From: a bacterium
GTDB taxonomy: Bacteria > Actinomycetota > Acidimicrobiia > Acidimicrobiales > Bin134
Length of the DNA: 64,000 bases
Direction: 5' to 3'
Assembly: GCA_026705465.1 (NCBI GenBank)
Contig: JAPPAP010000033.1
Span: forward strand, 90,108-154,107
Positions 51,524 through 59,845 of this stretch are shown in pieces (the first letter of the stretch is position 1; every line of letters starts with the position of its first letter). The notes under the pieces are model-generated. The model did no database searches, was not told where the DNA came from, and saw only the letters and a program-made list of their open reading frames with translations. Position numbers and translations under genes: made by a program.

Positions 51524-53761
51524 GTGAGCACCTGGGAAGGCCGGGTCGAGGACCTCGACCTGCTGACCGGCCGAGCCCGCTTCGGCGGCGACCTCTCCGC
51601 AGCGGGCGCGCTATGGCTGGGTTTTGTGCGGTCCCCGGTGGCCCGGGCGACCATCACAGCAATAGACCGGACGGCCGCCGAGGCTCTCGAAGGTGTTGTC
51701 GGGGTGTTCACCGCCGACGACCTGGACTTAATCACTCAACCGAGAGTGGAGGGAATCACCCCTACGGAGATCAGTCGGCCTCCTCTGGCCGAAGGCGAGG
51801 TGGCCTTTGTCGGGGAAGCAGTCGCCGCGGTAGTCGCCATCAGTGAGGCCGCGTTAGCCGATGCCTGCGACCTGATCGACGTGGACTACCAGCCCCTGCC
51901 CCCGGTAGTCGGCCTAGATGCGGCCACAGCGAGACGCGCCCCTCTTATCCATGAGTCTCAGGAGACCAACACCGTGCTGTCCTCCTTCAATTCGGACTAC
52001 TTGATCGCCGCAGCAAGAGAGATGGCCATTACGGACGAGGTGGCTTCTGCTGCCCAGCACTATCCCCGAGTGGCTTGCTCCCCTATCGAAGGGGTCGCCG
52101 GCCTGGCGATCCCCGACGGCGACCGGGTGGTAATCCACGTCAACTCTCAGATGCCGTCCTTGGTTCATGGGGAACTGGCCGCCACCCTGGCCAAACCCGA
52201 TGATCAGATCAGCCTGGTGGTTCCCCCCATCGGCGGTGGCTTCGGGGGCAAATGCGACGGCGAGAACGGTCTGTTCGCAGTAGCCGCCCGCTTGGCCCTG
52301 CAACTGAACCGCCCTCTGCGCCTCGTCCAATCCCGCAGCGAGAACCTGCTGTCGATGCAGGCCCGTGACCAGCAACAGAGCATCACGCTGGCCGCCAGCT
52401 ATGAGGGCGTCGTGACCGCCTTAATTGCCGAGGTAAGCGCCGATGTGGGCGGCTACGCCGGGATGGGCGCGTTCGAACCCCTGCAAACCCAGCGGCTCAT
52501 TCCCGGCCCGTACCGGATCGACAAAGTATCGGTGCAGGCCTCCGCAGTGATGACCAACACTGCTCCCACCGGCCCTTATCGAGGTCCAGGCCGTGCCGAG
52601 GCCATCGGACTCTTGGAGCGGGCCATGGACAACCTGGCCCGGAAACTGGGACTCGACCCCGCGGATGTCCGCCGCCGCAACCTGCTACGGCCCGAAGACT
52701 TCCCCCGACCGACCCCCGGCGAACTGGTCATGGATGAGGCCGACCACCTGGGCGCTCTAGACCGGGCTCTTGAAGAGGTCGGCTACGAGAAGCTCAGAGA
52801 AGAGCAGGCAGCCCGCCGAGCTTCGAAGGATCACCGTCTCCTGGGCATCGGCTTGAGCTGCTGGGCCGACTTCACCGGTCGCCACGAGCCCTGCCAACCG
52901 GCTGCCGCCCGAGTGACCGATGACGGGCGAATCGAGATCGACGCCGGCACCGCCCCCATCGGCCAGGGGATGCAGACTGTGATCACGAAGCTGGCGGCTG
53001 AAACGATGGGCCTCGATCCGGTCCATGTCACAGCAGTTACCCCCGACACCGGCCGGTTCCGTCATGCCTTGGGCAGCTTCGGCTCCCGTTCGGCTTCTCT
53101 GGCCGGCAGCTCAGCTGTCCAGGTGGCGGAACGACTCCTAGATCAGCTCAAGATTCAAGCCGCAGAACTGTTGGAGGCCGCAGTAGACGACATCGAGCTG
53201 CGTCCCGACGCCACCTTGGGCGTGCTAGGTACCCCCTCGCCCGCAATCCCGCTGGCTGACCTGTCCGGACCCGAGGCCACTGCGGCCTTCGACCAGGGCC
53301 AACCCACCTTCTCCGGCGGCACCCACGTGGCCGTCGTGGAGGTGGACACCGAGACCGGCAACGTGGACCTGATCCGCCACATGGCGGTCACCGACTGCGG
53401 CCGGGTGCTCAACGAGGTGATGGCATCAGGCCAGGTACAGGGCGGAGCGGTGCAGGGCATCGGCGTCGCTCTATTCGAAGAGATGCGCTACGACGCCGAC
53501 GCCAATCCGCTCACCGTCAGCCTGGCCGACTACCTCGTGCCCGCGGCCAGCGACGTGCCCCAGGTGGAAACCCACTTCATCGAAACCCCCACCGACCGCA
53601 ACCCACTCGGAGCCAAGGGAGTAGCCGAGAGCGGCGCCATCGCCGCACCCCCCGCGGTGCAGAACGCCATCATCGACGCCCTGTCCCATCTCGGCGTCAC
53701 CCACATCGACATGCCCTGCACGCCAGAACGCGTCTGGCACGCCATTCAGGGCTGCCAATAG
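51524..53761 (+). CDS. Xanthine-dehydrogenase-family molybdopterin-binding subunit
   Basis: A 745-residue molybdenum hydroxylase large chain starting at GTG, 2 bp after the amidohydrolase stop. Blocks: LLTGRARFGGDLS, GGGFGGKCDGENGLFAVAAR, GPYRGPGRAEAIGLLER, GQGMQTVITK, and GAKGVAESGAIAAPPAVQNA with the catalytic Glu. It resembles 33894-36149 in architecture but differs in detail. No small 2Fe-2S or FAD subunit adjoins it. Its coupling with an amidohydrolase suggests hydroxylation followed by ring-acid cleavage (inference). Confidence 0.9.
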   Translation: MSTWEGRVEDLDLLTGRARFGGDLSAAGALWLGFVRSPVARATITAIDRTAAEALEGVVGVFTADDLDLITQPRVEGITPTEISRPPLAEGEVAFVGEAVAAVVAISEAALADACDLIDVDYQPLPPVVGLDAATARRAPLIHESQETNTVLSSFNSDYLIAAAREMAITDEVASAAQHYPRVACSPIEGVAGLAIPDGDRVVIHVNSQMPSLVHGELAATLAKPDDQISLVVPPIGGGFGGKCDGENGLFAVAARLALQLNRPLRLVQSRSENLLSMQARDQQQSITLAASYEGVVTALIAEVSADVGGYAGMGAFEPLQTQRLIPGPYRIDKVSVQASAVMTNTAPTGPYRGPGRAEAIGLLERAMDNLARKLGLDPADVRRRNLLRPEDFPRPTPGELVMDEADHLGALDRALEEVGYEKLREEQAARRASKDHRLLGIGLSCWADFTGRHEPCQPAAARVTDDGRIEIDAGTAPIGQGMQTVITKLAAETMGLDPVHVTAVTPDTGRFRHALGSFGSRSASLAGSSAVQVAERLLDQLKIQAAELLEAAVDDIELRPDATLGVLGTPSPAIPLADLSGPEATAAFDQGQPTFSGGTHVAVVEVDTETGNVDLIRHMAVTDCGRVLNEVMASGQVQGGAVQGIGVALFEEMRYDADANPLTVSLADYLVPAASDVPQVETHFIETPTDRNPLGAKGVAESGAIAAPPAVQNAIIDALSHLGVTHIDMPCTPERVWHAIQGCQ

Positions 53762-53774
53762 GCGTCGAAGGCCC

Positions 53775-54902
53775 TTAGACCGTCAGTCCGTAGAGCTCGG
53801 CGCAGTTGTCGCGGAGGACGCGGTCGATCTGGTGGTCGGTCAGGTGGGTGGTCTGCTCGGTGAGCATTTCTTGCGACCAGGGCCAGGTGGCGTCAGAGTG
53901 GGGATGGTCGTTGGCCCACATCACCCGGTCCACGTTCATCAGATCGAGCAGCTTGAACGCCACCCAGTCGTCTTGGAAGGTGAGGTAGACGTTCTCCCGA
54001 AAGTAGTCGCTGGGCTTCTTGGACAGCTCGGCGCTCTCAAGCCAGTTGCGATGCCGGTTGTAAGCGTGGTCGGCCCGATACATCCAATGGGGCGCCCAGC
54101 CGGCGTCGGCCTCCACGCACACCACCTGCAATTCGGGATGGCGCTCGAACACGCCGCCGAAGATGAGCGTGCCGATGATGTCCTGGTTGCCCCGGATTAT
54201 CCCCAAAAACGAATTGATCTTCGGCCCCCGGAAGTGAGCGGCCATGGGATGGTCGTTGCCCGAGGTGAGGATGTGGAACGACAGCGGTATGCCCATCGAA
54301 ACCGACGCCTCCCAGAATGCGTCGTAGTCGGGGTGGTCGTAGTCGAGGCCGGAGGCCGCGTAACCAGGAAGCATGACGCCCTTGAGCCCTAAGTCCCGCA
54401 TGGCCTCAAGGTCGGAAATAGCCTCGTCCACTGAGCGAATCGCGGTCTGGCCCAGACCGATGAGCCGCTCCGGGGAGTGGGAGTTGAACTCGGCAATCCA
54501 GCGGTTGTAGGCGTCGAAACAGGCCTTCTTGTAGTCGCCATCGGGATGGTTGCAAATGGTCATTCCCACCGACGGGTAGATCACCTCGGCCACAACCCCG
54601 TCCCGGTCCTGCTCCTCCAGTCGGGCCACTGGGTCGTAGCCCCCCGGGTGCAGTTCCTCCCAGCGAGTGCCGCTGGAGATGCTGATCTCGTGCCAGCTCT
54701 TTCCCGCCGCGGCGATCATGCCAAAGGGCATGCGGTTGCGCCCGTTGTCGATGGACATGAATACGCCCATGTCATCGGCCCAGTCCACCCGCGGCGCTCG
54801 GTCCCGGAACTTGGGGTCGATGTAGTCGATGTAGGTGTTATCGGGCTCGGTCACGTGCGAATCGGCCGAAATACAAGGGCGAACGGGAGTAACGGTGCTC
54901 AT
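53775..54902 (-). CDS. Amidohydrolase-2 family protein
   Basis: A 375-residue TIM-barrel enzyme with CISADSHVTEP (His16-x-x-Glu19) for metal, HFRGPKINSFLGIIRGN with a mid-barrel segment, CVEADAGWAPHW and the closing MWANDHPHSDATWPWS with the conserved Asp. It belongs to the same superfamily as 16270, sharing the HSDxTWP end. It may be a decarboxylase or hydrolase. Divergent from 54969 over a 66-bp region holding two dyads. Confidence 0.88.
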   Translation of the reverse strand: MSTVTPVRPCISADSHVTEPDNTYIDYIDPKFRDRAPRVDWADDMGVFMSIDNGRNRMPFGMIAAAGKSWHEISISSGTRWEELHPGGYDPVARLEEQDRDGVVAEVIYPSVGMTICNHPDGDYKKACFDAYNRWIAEFNSHSPERLIGLGQTAIRSVDEAISDLEAMRDLGLKGVMLPGYAASGLDYDHPDYDAFWEASVSMGIPLSFHILTSGNDHPMAAHFRGPKINSFLGIIRGNQDIIGTLIFGGVFERHPELQVVCVEADAGWAPHWMYRADHAYNRHRNWLESAELSKKPSDYFRENVYLTFQDDWVAFKLLDLMNVDRVMWANDHPHSDATWPWSQEMLTEQTTHLTDHQIDRVLRDNCAELYGLTV

Positions 54903-54923
54903 CTTCTGAACCTCTTCAATCTC

Positions 54924-54936
54924 GTCTCACTGAGAC
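54924..54936. promoter_or_regulatory. 13-bp dyad, candidate operator
   Basis: GTCTCA-C-TGAGAC is a perfect inverted repeat in the middle of the divergent gap. Size and symmetry fit a TetR/GntR-type operator (inference). No regulator gene is adjacent. Confidence 0.45.
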
Positions 54937-54937
54937 A

Positions 54938-54952
54938 ACTACCAAAGGTAGT
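54938..54952. promoter_or_regulatory. 15-bp dyad, candidate operator
   Basis: ACTACC-AAA-GGTAGT is a perfect inverted repeat one base after the first dyad and just upstream of the TAGCGT -10. It may be a second operator or half of one composite site. Confidence 0.45.
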
Positions 54953-54955
54953 AGG

Positions 54956-54961
54956 TAGCGT
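54956..54961 (+). promoter_or_regulatory. -10 element for a leaderless mRNA of the 54969 gene
   Basis: TAGCGT lies 7 nt before the ATG at 54969 and 3 nt after the second dyad, so a bound regulator there would block it. Confidence 0.6.
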
Positions 54962-54968
54962 TTCCTCC

Positions 54969-56363
54969 ATGAGCAGCCAACGATCCGCCGCCGACATCCG
55001 AGCCGACCTCGGCCATCCAGTCATCGACGCCGACGGGCACGTGTTCGAGCACTATCCAGCCCTGCACCAGTACTGCCTCGAAGAGGGGCTGGAGGGGGGG
55101 CTCTACGCCCAAATGTCCAGTTGCTCGTTCAACGGAGAGCCCAATTGGAGCGGCCTGTCGCCCGATGAACGGCTGGCCCGGCGCTCCTTCCGGGGTCCGT
55201 GGTGGGCCCTGCCGCTGGGCAACACTCGCGACTTCGCCACCGCGGTGTCACCGGCGCTGTTCCACGACCGGATCGAGGAGCTGGGAATGGACTTTGCGGT
55301 GTGCTATCCCAGCATCGGACTCAATTTTCCCGCATACAAAGACGACGAGGTGCGCAACAAGCTCTGCCGAGCCCTCAACCGCTATTTGGCCGACAGCTAC
55401 CAAGGACTGCAAGACCGGCTTACCCCGGTGGCAGCCATTCCCACTCACACCCCTGACGAGGCCGTCGAGCAACTTGACTTCGCGGTCACCGAACTGGGCT
55501 TCAAAGCAGTGATGATCGGCGGATTTGTTCCCCGACAACTGCCGGCCGGCGGCGAGATGGCCACTTGGATCGATTCGCTGGGCCTCGACTCGGCCTACGA
55601 CTACGACCCCCTCTGGCAGCGCCTAGTTGACCTGCAAACCCCGGCCAGCCTCCACTCTGGATCGATGGGCTGGGACGGGCGCCGTTCCATCTCCAACTTC
55701 ACCTACAACCACATGGGCAACTTCGGCTCCGCCAGCGAGGCCACGGCAAAGTCGATTTTCTTCGGCGGGGTTACCCACCGCTTCCCCGAACTGCGCCTCG
55801 GCTTCCTCGAAGGGGGCGTCACCTGGGGAGCGCAGATGGTGTGCGACCTCTTCAGCCACTGGGAAAAGCGCGGCCCCGAAGGCCTCAAGGCCTACGACCC
55901 GGACCTATTCGAGCCTGAGTACTTCGAGTCGTTGCTGGCCGAGGCCAACGACCCCATCGACCTGCCCGACGGATTCGGGAGAACGATGCAGAAGGGCATC
56001 AGCCATGATGAGGTTGTCAACGACTTCGAGGCCGCCGGTATCACATGCCCTGAGGACATACTCGAGCAGATCGACCGCTCCTACTGGTTCGGCTGCGAGG
56101 CCGACGATCCCCTCGTGCGGCTGGCCTTCGACGGTGCCCTTCCCGAAGGGGCCACACTCAACGCCATCTTCTCCTCCGACGTGGGCCACTGGGACGTCCC
56201 CGACATGTCCGAAGTGATGCCTGAGGTGTGGGAGCAGGTGGAACACGGATGGCTGAACGAAGACCAGTTCCGGGCCTTCACCTTCGGCAACGCCCACCGC
56301 TTCTTCTCCGAAGCCCGCCCCGATTTCTTCAAGAACACGGTCCTGGAAGACGTCACCGTCTAG
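54969..56363 (+). CDS. Amidohydrolase-2 family protein, paralogue of 50106
   Basis: A 464-residue enzyme with VIDADGHVFEHYP (His24-x-x-Glu27) and IFSSDVGHWDVPDM, matching 50106-51521 along its length (YDYDPLWQR, GMGWxxR, NHMGNFGSASE, HRFPELRLGFLEGG). ATG 54969 is chosen because of the leaderless -10; the longer open frame upstream is antisense to 53775. It is followed after 12 bp by the double-hotdog gene, so the two are likely co-transcribed. Confidence 0.88.
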   Translation: MSSQRSAADIRADLGHPVIDADGHVFEHYPALHQYCLEEGLEGGLYAQMSSCSFNGEPNWSGLSPDERLARRSFRGPWWALPLGNTRDFATAVSPALFHDRIEELGMDFAVCYPSIGLNFPAYKDDEVRNKLCRALNRYLADSYQGLQDRLTPVAAIPTHTPDEAVEQLDFAVTELGFKAVMIGGFVPRQLPAGGEMATWIDSLGLDSAYDYDPLWQRLVDLQTPASLHSGSMGWDGRRSISNFTYNHMGNFGSASEATAKSIFFGGVTHRFPELRLGFLEGGVTWGAQMVCDLFSHWEKRGPEGLKAYDPDLFEPEYFESLLAEANDPIDLPDGFGRTMQKGISHDEVVNDFEAAGITCPEDILEQIDRSYWFGCEADDPLVRLAFDGALPEGATLNAIFSSDVGHWDVPDMSEVMPEVWEQVEHGWLNEDQFRAFTFGNAHRFFSEARPDFFKNTVLEDVTV

Positions 56364-56375
56364 AACTAGGGGGCG

Positions 56376-57185
56376 ATGACCGCCCCTGATCCATCAACTT
56401 CGAGATTCATGCTTCTCGCCCAGCTGGGCATTTACTGCGACCCCAACTCCCAGCCCGGCTACGGAAAGCTCCGGGTGTTCGACGAGCAGTGCCATGGCGA
56501 CCAAGTGAGGGCCTCGGTGCTGATGCTGATCGCCGACATCACCGGCGGAATGATCGGCGAGAAGGAAGATCCCGACTGCTGGCATTTCACCACCGACTTC
56601 CAACTCCGCACCGCGGCCGTCCCCCTGCCCGACCAAATCGACGTGTTTGCCGATGTGCTGCGGGCCGGGGCTTCCACGCTGACCTGTGAGTGCCGATTCA
56701 CTACTGCCGACGGCACCGAGATCGGCTACGCCCAGATCGGCTTCGGGCGCCACCACCAACGTCCCGGAGATCCGGCCAAACCCATCCACGACCCTCCCCG
56801 GCCCGACCTCTTGGGGCTTCCCGACATCGACCGGCCGCTGGCCGAAGTGGCGGGCATCGAGGTGGTGGATGCCGCCGCCGGCCATGTGGAGGTGGAACTC
56901 ACCCCGCAGCTGCTCAATCCTGCGGGCATCATGCAGGGGGCCATGGTCACCCTGGTGGGCGAGGTGGGCGCCGAAACCCTGGCCACCCACGATCTAGGCA
57001 CGCCCCACGCAGTGGCCGACATGGACATCCGCTACCTACTGGGCGGAAAGATCGGGCCGGTGTACAGCAACTGCCGCTGGATGGGCGACCCATCCTCAGG
57101 CTGGGTGGTGGCCGAGATCAGAGATCTGGGCAAAGGCGACCGTCTGATGGCCACGATGATGATGCGGGTTCGACCGGCTCGCTAA
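56376..57185 (+). CDS. Double-hotdog acyl-CoA thioesterase-like protein
   Basis: A 269-residue protein with two hotdog halves: ASVLMLIADITGGMIGE plus FTTDFQLRTAAVPLPDQ in the first, and LLNPAGIMQGAMVTLVGEVG with ADMDIRYLLGGKIGPV in the second. The arrangement (HGDxVRA, NPxGxMQGA) fits PaaI/TesB-type acyl-CoA thioesterases, which release CoA from acyl thioesters. The helical Asp/Glu in each half are the candidate catalytic acids. AGGGGG precedes the ATG. Confidence 0.82.
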   Translation: MTAPDPSTSRFMLLAQLGIYCDPNSQPGYGKLRVFDEQCHGDQVRASVLMLIADITGGMIGEKEDPDCWHFTTDFQLRTAAVPLPDQIDVFADVLRAGASTLTCECRFTTADGTEIGYAQIGFGRHHQRPGDPAKPIHDPPRPDLLGLPDIDRPLAEVAGIEVVDAAAGHVEVELTPQLLNPAGIMQGAMVTLVGEVGAETLATHDLGTPHAVADMDIRYLLGGKIGPVYSNCRWMGDPSSGWVVAEIRDLGKGDRLMATMMMRVRPAR

Positions 57186-57207
57186 GGGGCTGGAGAGCCT
57201 ACCGGGG

Positions 57208-57213
57208 TAGTTT
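57208..57213 (+). promoter_or_regulatory. -10 element for a leaderless mRNA of the 57220 gene
   Basis: TAGTTT lies 6 nt before the ATG at 57220. The following GGCGGG could also weakly serve as a ribosome binding site. Confidence 0.5.
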
Positions 57214-57219
57214 GGCGGG

Positions 57220-58218
57220 ATGAACCGCCAGTGGATCTACGCGGTGCGACCCGACGGGCCGGTGGGCGTGGACAACTTCGAGTACCGGGAAACCGACATT
57301 CCCGAACCAGGCGACGGCCAGGCCCTGGTCCGGCTCTGTTATCTCAGCTTCGAGCCGGCCATGCGCACCTGGTTGGAGGACTTCATCACCTACATGCCCC
57401 CGGCACCGCTGGGACAGCCCATGATCGGACCGGGCGTCTCCCAAGTGGTGGCATCAAAGGCCCCGGACCTCAATGAAGGCGACCTGGTCAGCGGCATGAT
57501 GAGTTGGCAGGACTACGAGGTGGTTGACGGCCAAGCCAGGGTGGTTCCCCCAGGCACGCCCATCCCGGTGATGCTGGGCCCGATGGGGGGCACCGGCCTC
57601 ACTGCTTACATCGGTTTGCTCGACATCGGCCGTCCCCAACCGGGAGAGACAGTATTGACTTCGGGCGCCGCCGGGGCCACCGGTTCAGTGGCCGCCCAGA
57701 TCGCCCGGATCAAGGGCTGCCGGTCGGTGGGAATCGCAGGAGGAGCTGACAAGTGCCGCTGGCTCCTGGATGAGGCCCGCCTGGACGCCGCCATCGACTA
57801 CAAGAACGAGGACGTGGGTGCCCGGCTCTCCGAAGTATGCCCCGACGGTGTGGACGTGTACTTCGACAACGTGGGCGGCGACATGCTGGAAACTGTCATG
57901 GGCCATATGAACCAGGGCGGGCGCGTTGCAGTGTGCGGGGCCATCTCCACCTACAACCAGGGCCTGCGCCGCCCAGGCCCGTCCAACATGTTCGAGATCA
58001 TCGAGAAGCGTCTCACGCTCCAGGGCTTCGTGATGTTCGACCACTTGGACCGGGTGCCCGCAGCCATTGAGGATCTCGGGCAGTGGGTGGCCGACGGGGA
58101 GATCGCCTTCCAGACCGACATCCAGGAAGGGTTCGACAACATCCCTACTACCTTCTTGCGGCTGTTCTCCGGCGCCAATCACGGCAAGCAGCTCCTGAAG
58201 GTGCGGGATCCGGAGTAG
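57220..58218 (+). CDS. NADP-dependent MDR reductase (CurA/prostaglandin-reductase-like)
   Basis: A 332-residue zinc-free medium-chain reductase. The N-terminus NRQWIYAVRPDGPVGVDNFE is typical of leukotriene B4 dehydrogenase/curcumin reductases, PMIGPGVSQVVASK follows, and the coenzyme loop is LTSGAAGATGSVAAQIARIKG. It would reduce an activated C=C bond with NADPH. No zinc Cys are present. It leads the enoyl-CoA hydratase/2-oxoacid oxidoreductase operon (gap 18 bp). Confidence 0.9.
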   Translation: MNRQWIYAVRPDGPVGVDNFEYRETDIPEPGDGQALVRLCYLSFEPAMRTWLEDFITYMPPAPLGQPMIGPGVSQVVASKAPDLNEGDLVSGMMSWQDYEVVDGQARVVPPGTPIPVMLGPMGGTGLTAYIGLLDIGRPQPGETVLTSGAAGATGSVAAQIARIKGCRSVGIAGGADKCRWLLDEARLDAAIDYKNEDVGARLSEVCPDGVDVYFDNVGGDMLETVMGHMNQGGRVAVCGAISTYNQGLRRPGPSNMFEIIEKRLTLQGFVMFDHLDRVPAAIEDLGQWVADGEIAFQTDIQEGFDNIPTTFLRLFSGANHGKQLLKVRDPE

Positions 58219-58236
58219 GAACCGAGGCGGAGCGAG

Positions 58237-59004
58237 ATGGGACTGGTTCTCTACGAAACAGAAGGCCGGGTAGCGGTCATCACCTTGAACCGCCCGGAAG
58301 CCCGCAACGCCATGAGCCCCGAGCTGTCCGCCGCCTTGGGCGAGGCGTTCGACCGATTCGACGCTGACGATGAGGTGTGGGTGGCAATCCTGGCCGGTAA
58401 CGGCAGGGTGTTCTGTGCGGGCGCCGACCTCAAGGCGCTTTCCGAGGGTCGAGCGGCAGGCATCATCACCGCCGAGGAAGGCTTCGGCCGATTTGCCCGC
58501 CGACAGCGAGACAAGCCGGTCATCGCCGCAGTCGATCGCCCCGCAGTAGCCGGCGGCTTCGAGCTGGTTTTGGGCTGTGATCTGGTGGTGGCCTCTACCG
58601 AAGCCGCCTTCGGCCTGCCCGAGGTGAAGCGGTCACTGGTGGCCTCGGAGGGAGGGGTCACTCGGCTCCCCCGCCGCATCCCCACCAACATCGCCATGGA
58701 GCTGGCTCTTACCGGCGACACCATCGACGTCCACCGGGCCCACGACCTAGGGCTGGTGAACGTGATCTGCGAACCAGGCCAGGCACTGGCCGAGGCCAAG
58801 AAGCTGGCCGAGCGCATCGTGGCCAACGCCCCGCTGGCCGTGCGGGCAATTCGCCATTCCGTGCTCGACGGACTGGAGACCACCGAGGCCGAGGGTTTCG
58901 CCATTGCAGCCAGCTACGGACGGGAGATCTCCCAGACCGAGGACTTCTTGGAGGGTCCTCGAGCATTTGTGGAAAAAAGACCCCCGGTGTGGAAGGGCCG
59001 GTGA
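58237..59004 (+). CDS. Enoyl-CoA hydratase/isomerase (crotonase) family
   Basis: A 255-residue crotonase. NGRVFCAGADLKAL is the first oxyanion block and PAVAGGFELVLGCDLVVAS the second. The segment FGLPEVKRSLVASEGGVTRLP aligns with the catalytic-Glu region (split: FGLPEVKRSLVASEGG), where only Glu134 of PEV is clear, so hydratase versus isomerase is undecided. A GGAG site precedes the ATG. Its stop overlaps the next start as GTGA, coupling it to the oxidoreductase genes and implying an acyl-CoA substrate. Confidence 0.9.
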   Translation: MGLVLYETEGRVAVITLNRPEARNAMSPELSAALGEAFDRFDADDEVWVAILAGNGRVFCAGADLKALSEGRAAGIITAEEGFGRFARRQRDKPVIAAVDRPAVAGGFELVLGCDLVVASTEAAFGLPEVKRSLVASEGGVTRLPRRIPTNIAMELALTGDTIDVHRAHDLGLVNVICEPGQALAEAKKLAERIVANAPLAVRAIRHSVLDGLETTEAEGFAIAASYGREISQTEDFLEGPRAFVEKRPPVWKGR

Positions 59005-59585
59005 GCCGTGTCGAATCGGCCAATCAGGCACAGCCGATGAGCTCAGGAGAGCGGGAGCTGATGCTCACCGGGATTGGCGGCCAAGGGGTGCAACTGGCCG
59101 CCCAGGTCATCGCCCAGGGGGCGACCGCCGACGGCAAAGAGGTGCTGGTGTTCGGCAGCTACGGAGGCATGATGCGGGGGGGCAACACCGACAGCACGGT
59201 GGTGATCAGCGACCGGCCCATCGAAGCACCGCCGGTGCTGTCAACCACCTGGTCGGCCATCTTGATGCACCACCAATACTGGTCCCCCCTGCGAGAGCGA
59301 ATCCGCGACCACGGCCTGGTGCTGGTGAATACATCGGTGTTCGAGGACGAGCTGGATCGGGATCGCTATCAAGTAGTAGAAGTTCCGGCCACCGATGTGG
59401 CCACTGACCTGGGCAACCCGTTGTTGGCCGCCATGGTCATGTCCGGGGTGTACGGAAGACAGTCGGGGCTAGTAAGCCTGGACGGTCTCGTAGAAGGCAT
59501 GCGCCGCTCGGTGCCGCCTTACCGCAGTCAGCTCATCGAAGCGAACGAGGGAGCGCTGACCACCGGGTGGGAGATGGCAGCATGA
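59001..59585 (+). CDS. 2-oxoacid:ferredoxin oxidoreductase gamma subunit
   Basis: A 194-residue gamma chain: LTGIGGQGVQLAAQVIAQGA and VFGSYGGMMRGGNTDSTVVIS are the family's two blocks, TDVATDLGNPLLAAMVMSG the third. It helps carry CoA in KOR/VOR-type enzymes, which oxidatively decarboxylate 2-oxoacids to acyl-CoA while reducing ferredoxin. GTG 59001 overlaps the crotonase stop (GTGA); ATG 59037 is an alternative. Order here is gamma-delta-alpha-beta. Confidence 0.92.
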   Translation: MSRVESANQAQPMSSGERELMLTGIGGQGVQLAAQVIAQGATADGKEVLVFGSYGGMMRGGNTDSTVVISDRPIEAPPVLSTTWSAILMHHQYWSPLRERIRDHGLVLVNTSVFEDELDRDRYQVVEVPATDVATDLGNPLLAAMVMSGVYGRQSGLVSLDGLVEGMRRSVPPYRSQLIEANEGALTTGWEMAA

Positions 59586-59845
59586 GCACCGTCACCGTTC
59601 GGGGCACCGTGGTCATCGACGTCGAGGCTTGCAAGGGCTGCGACCTGTGCATCGACGCCTGTCCGCCCCGAGTTCTGGAGATGACCGACCACGAGGTCAA
59701 CAGTCGGGGCTATCGCTATCCCCGACTGTTGGCGGGCTGCACAGGCTGCCAAGCGTGTGCCCAAATCTGCCCTGACTTCGTATTCCAGGTGTACAAGTAC
59801 GACACCCCCCTCGAGCTGCCGATTGGCGAGGCAGCCCAGCAATGA
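59582..59845 (+). CDS. 2-oxoacid:ferredoxin oxidoreductase delta (2x[4Fe-4S]) subunit
   Basis: An 87-residue ferredoxin-like chain with two full clusters: Cys17-x2-Cys20-x2-Cys23-x3-Cys27 and Cys53-x2-Cys56-x2-Cys59-x3-Cys63, each followed by Pro. It passes electrons from the TPP site to ferredoxin. Its ATG overlaps the gamma stop and its TGA overlaps the alpha start, so all three are translated as a unit. Confidence 0.95.
   Translation: MSTVTVRGTVVIDVEACKGCDLCIDACPPRVLEMTDHEVNSRGYRYPRLLAGCTGCQACAQICPDFVFQVYKYDTPLELPIGEAAQQ

Noticed and set aside
54477..54968. Upstream extension of the 54969 amidohydrolase frame
   Set aside because: It is antisense to the 53775 amidohydrolase. The TAGCGT element and the DGHxxE N-terminus fix the start at 54969.
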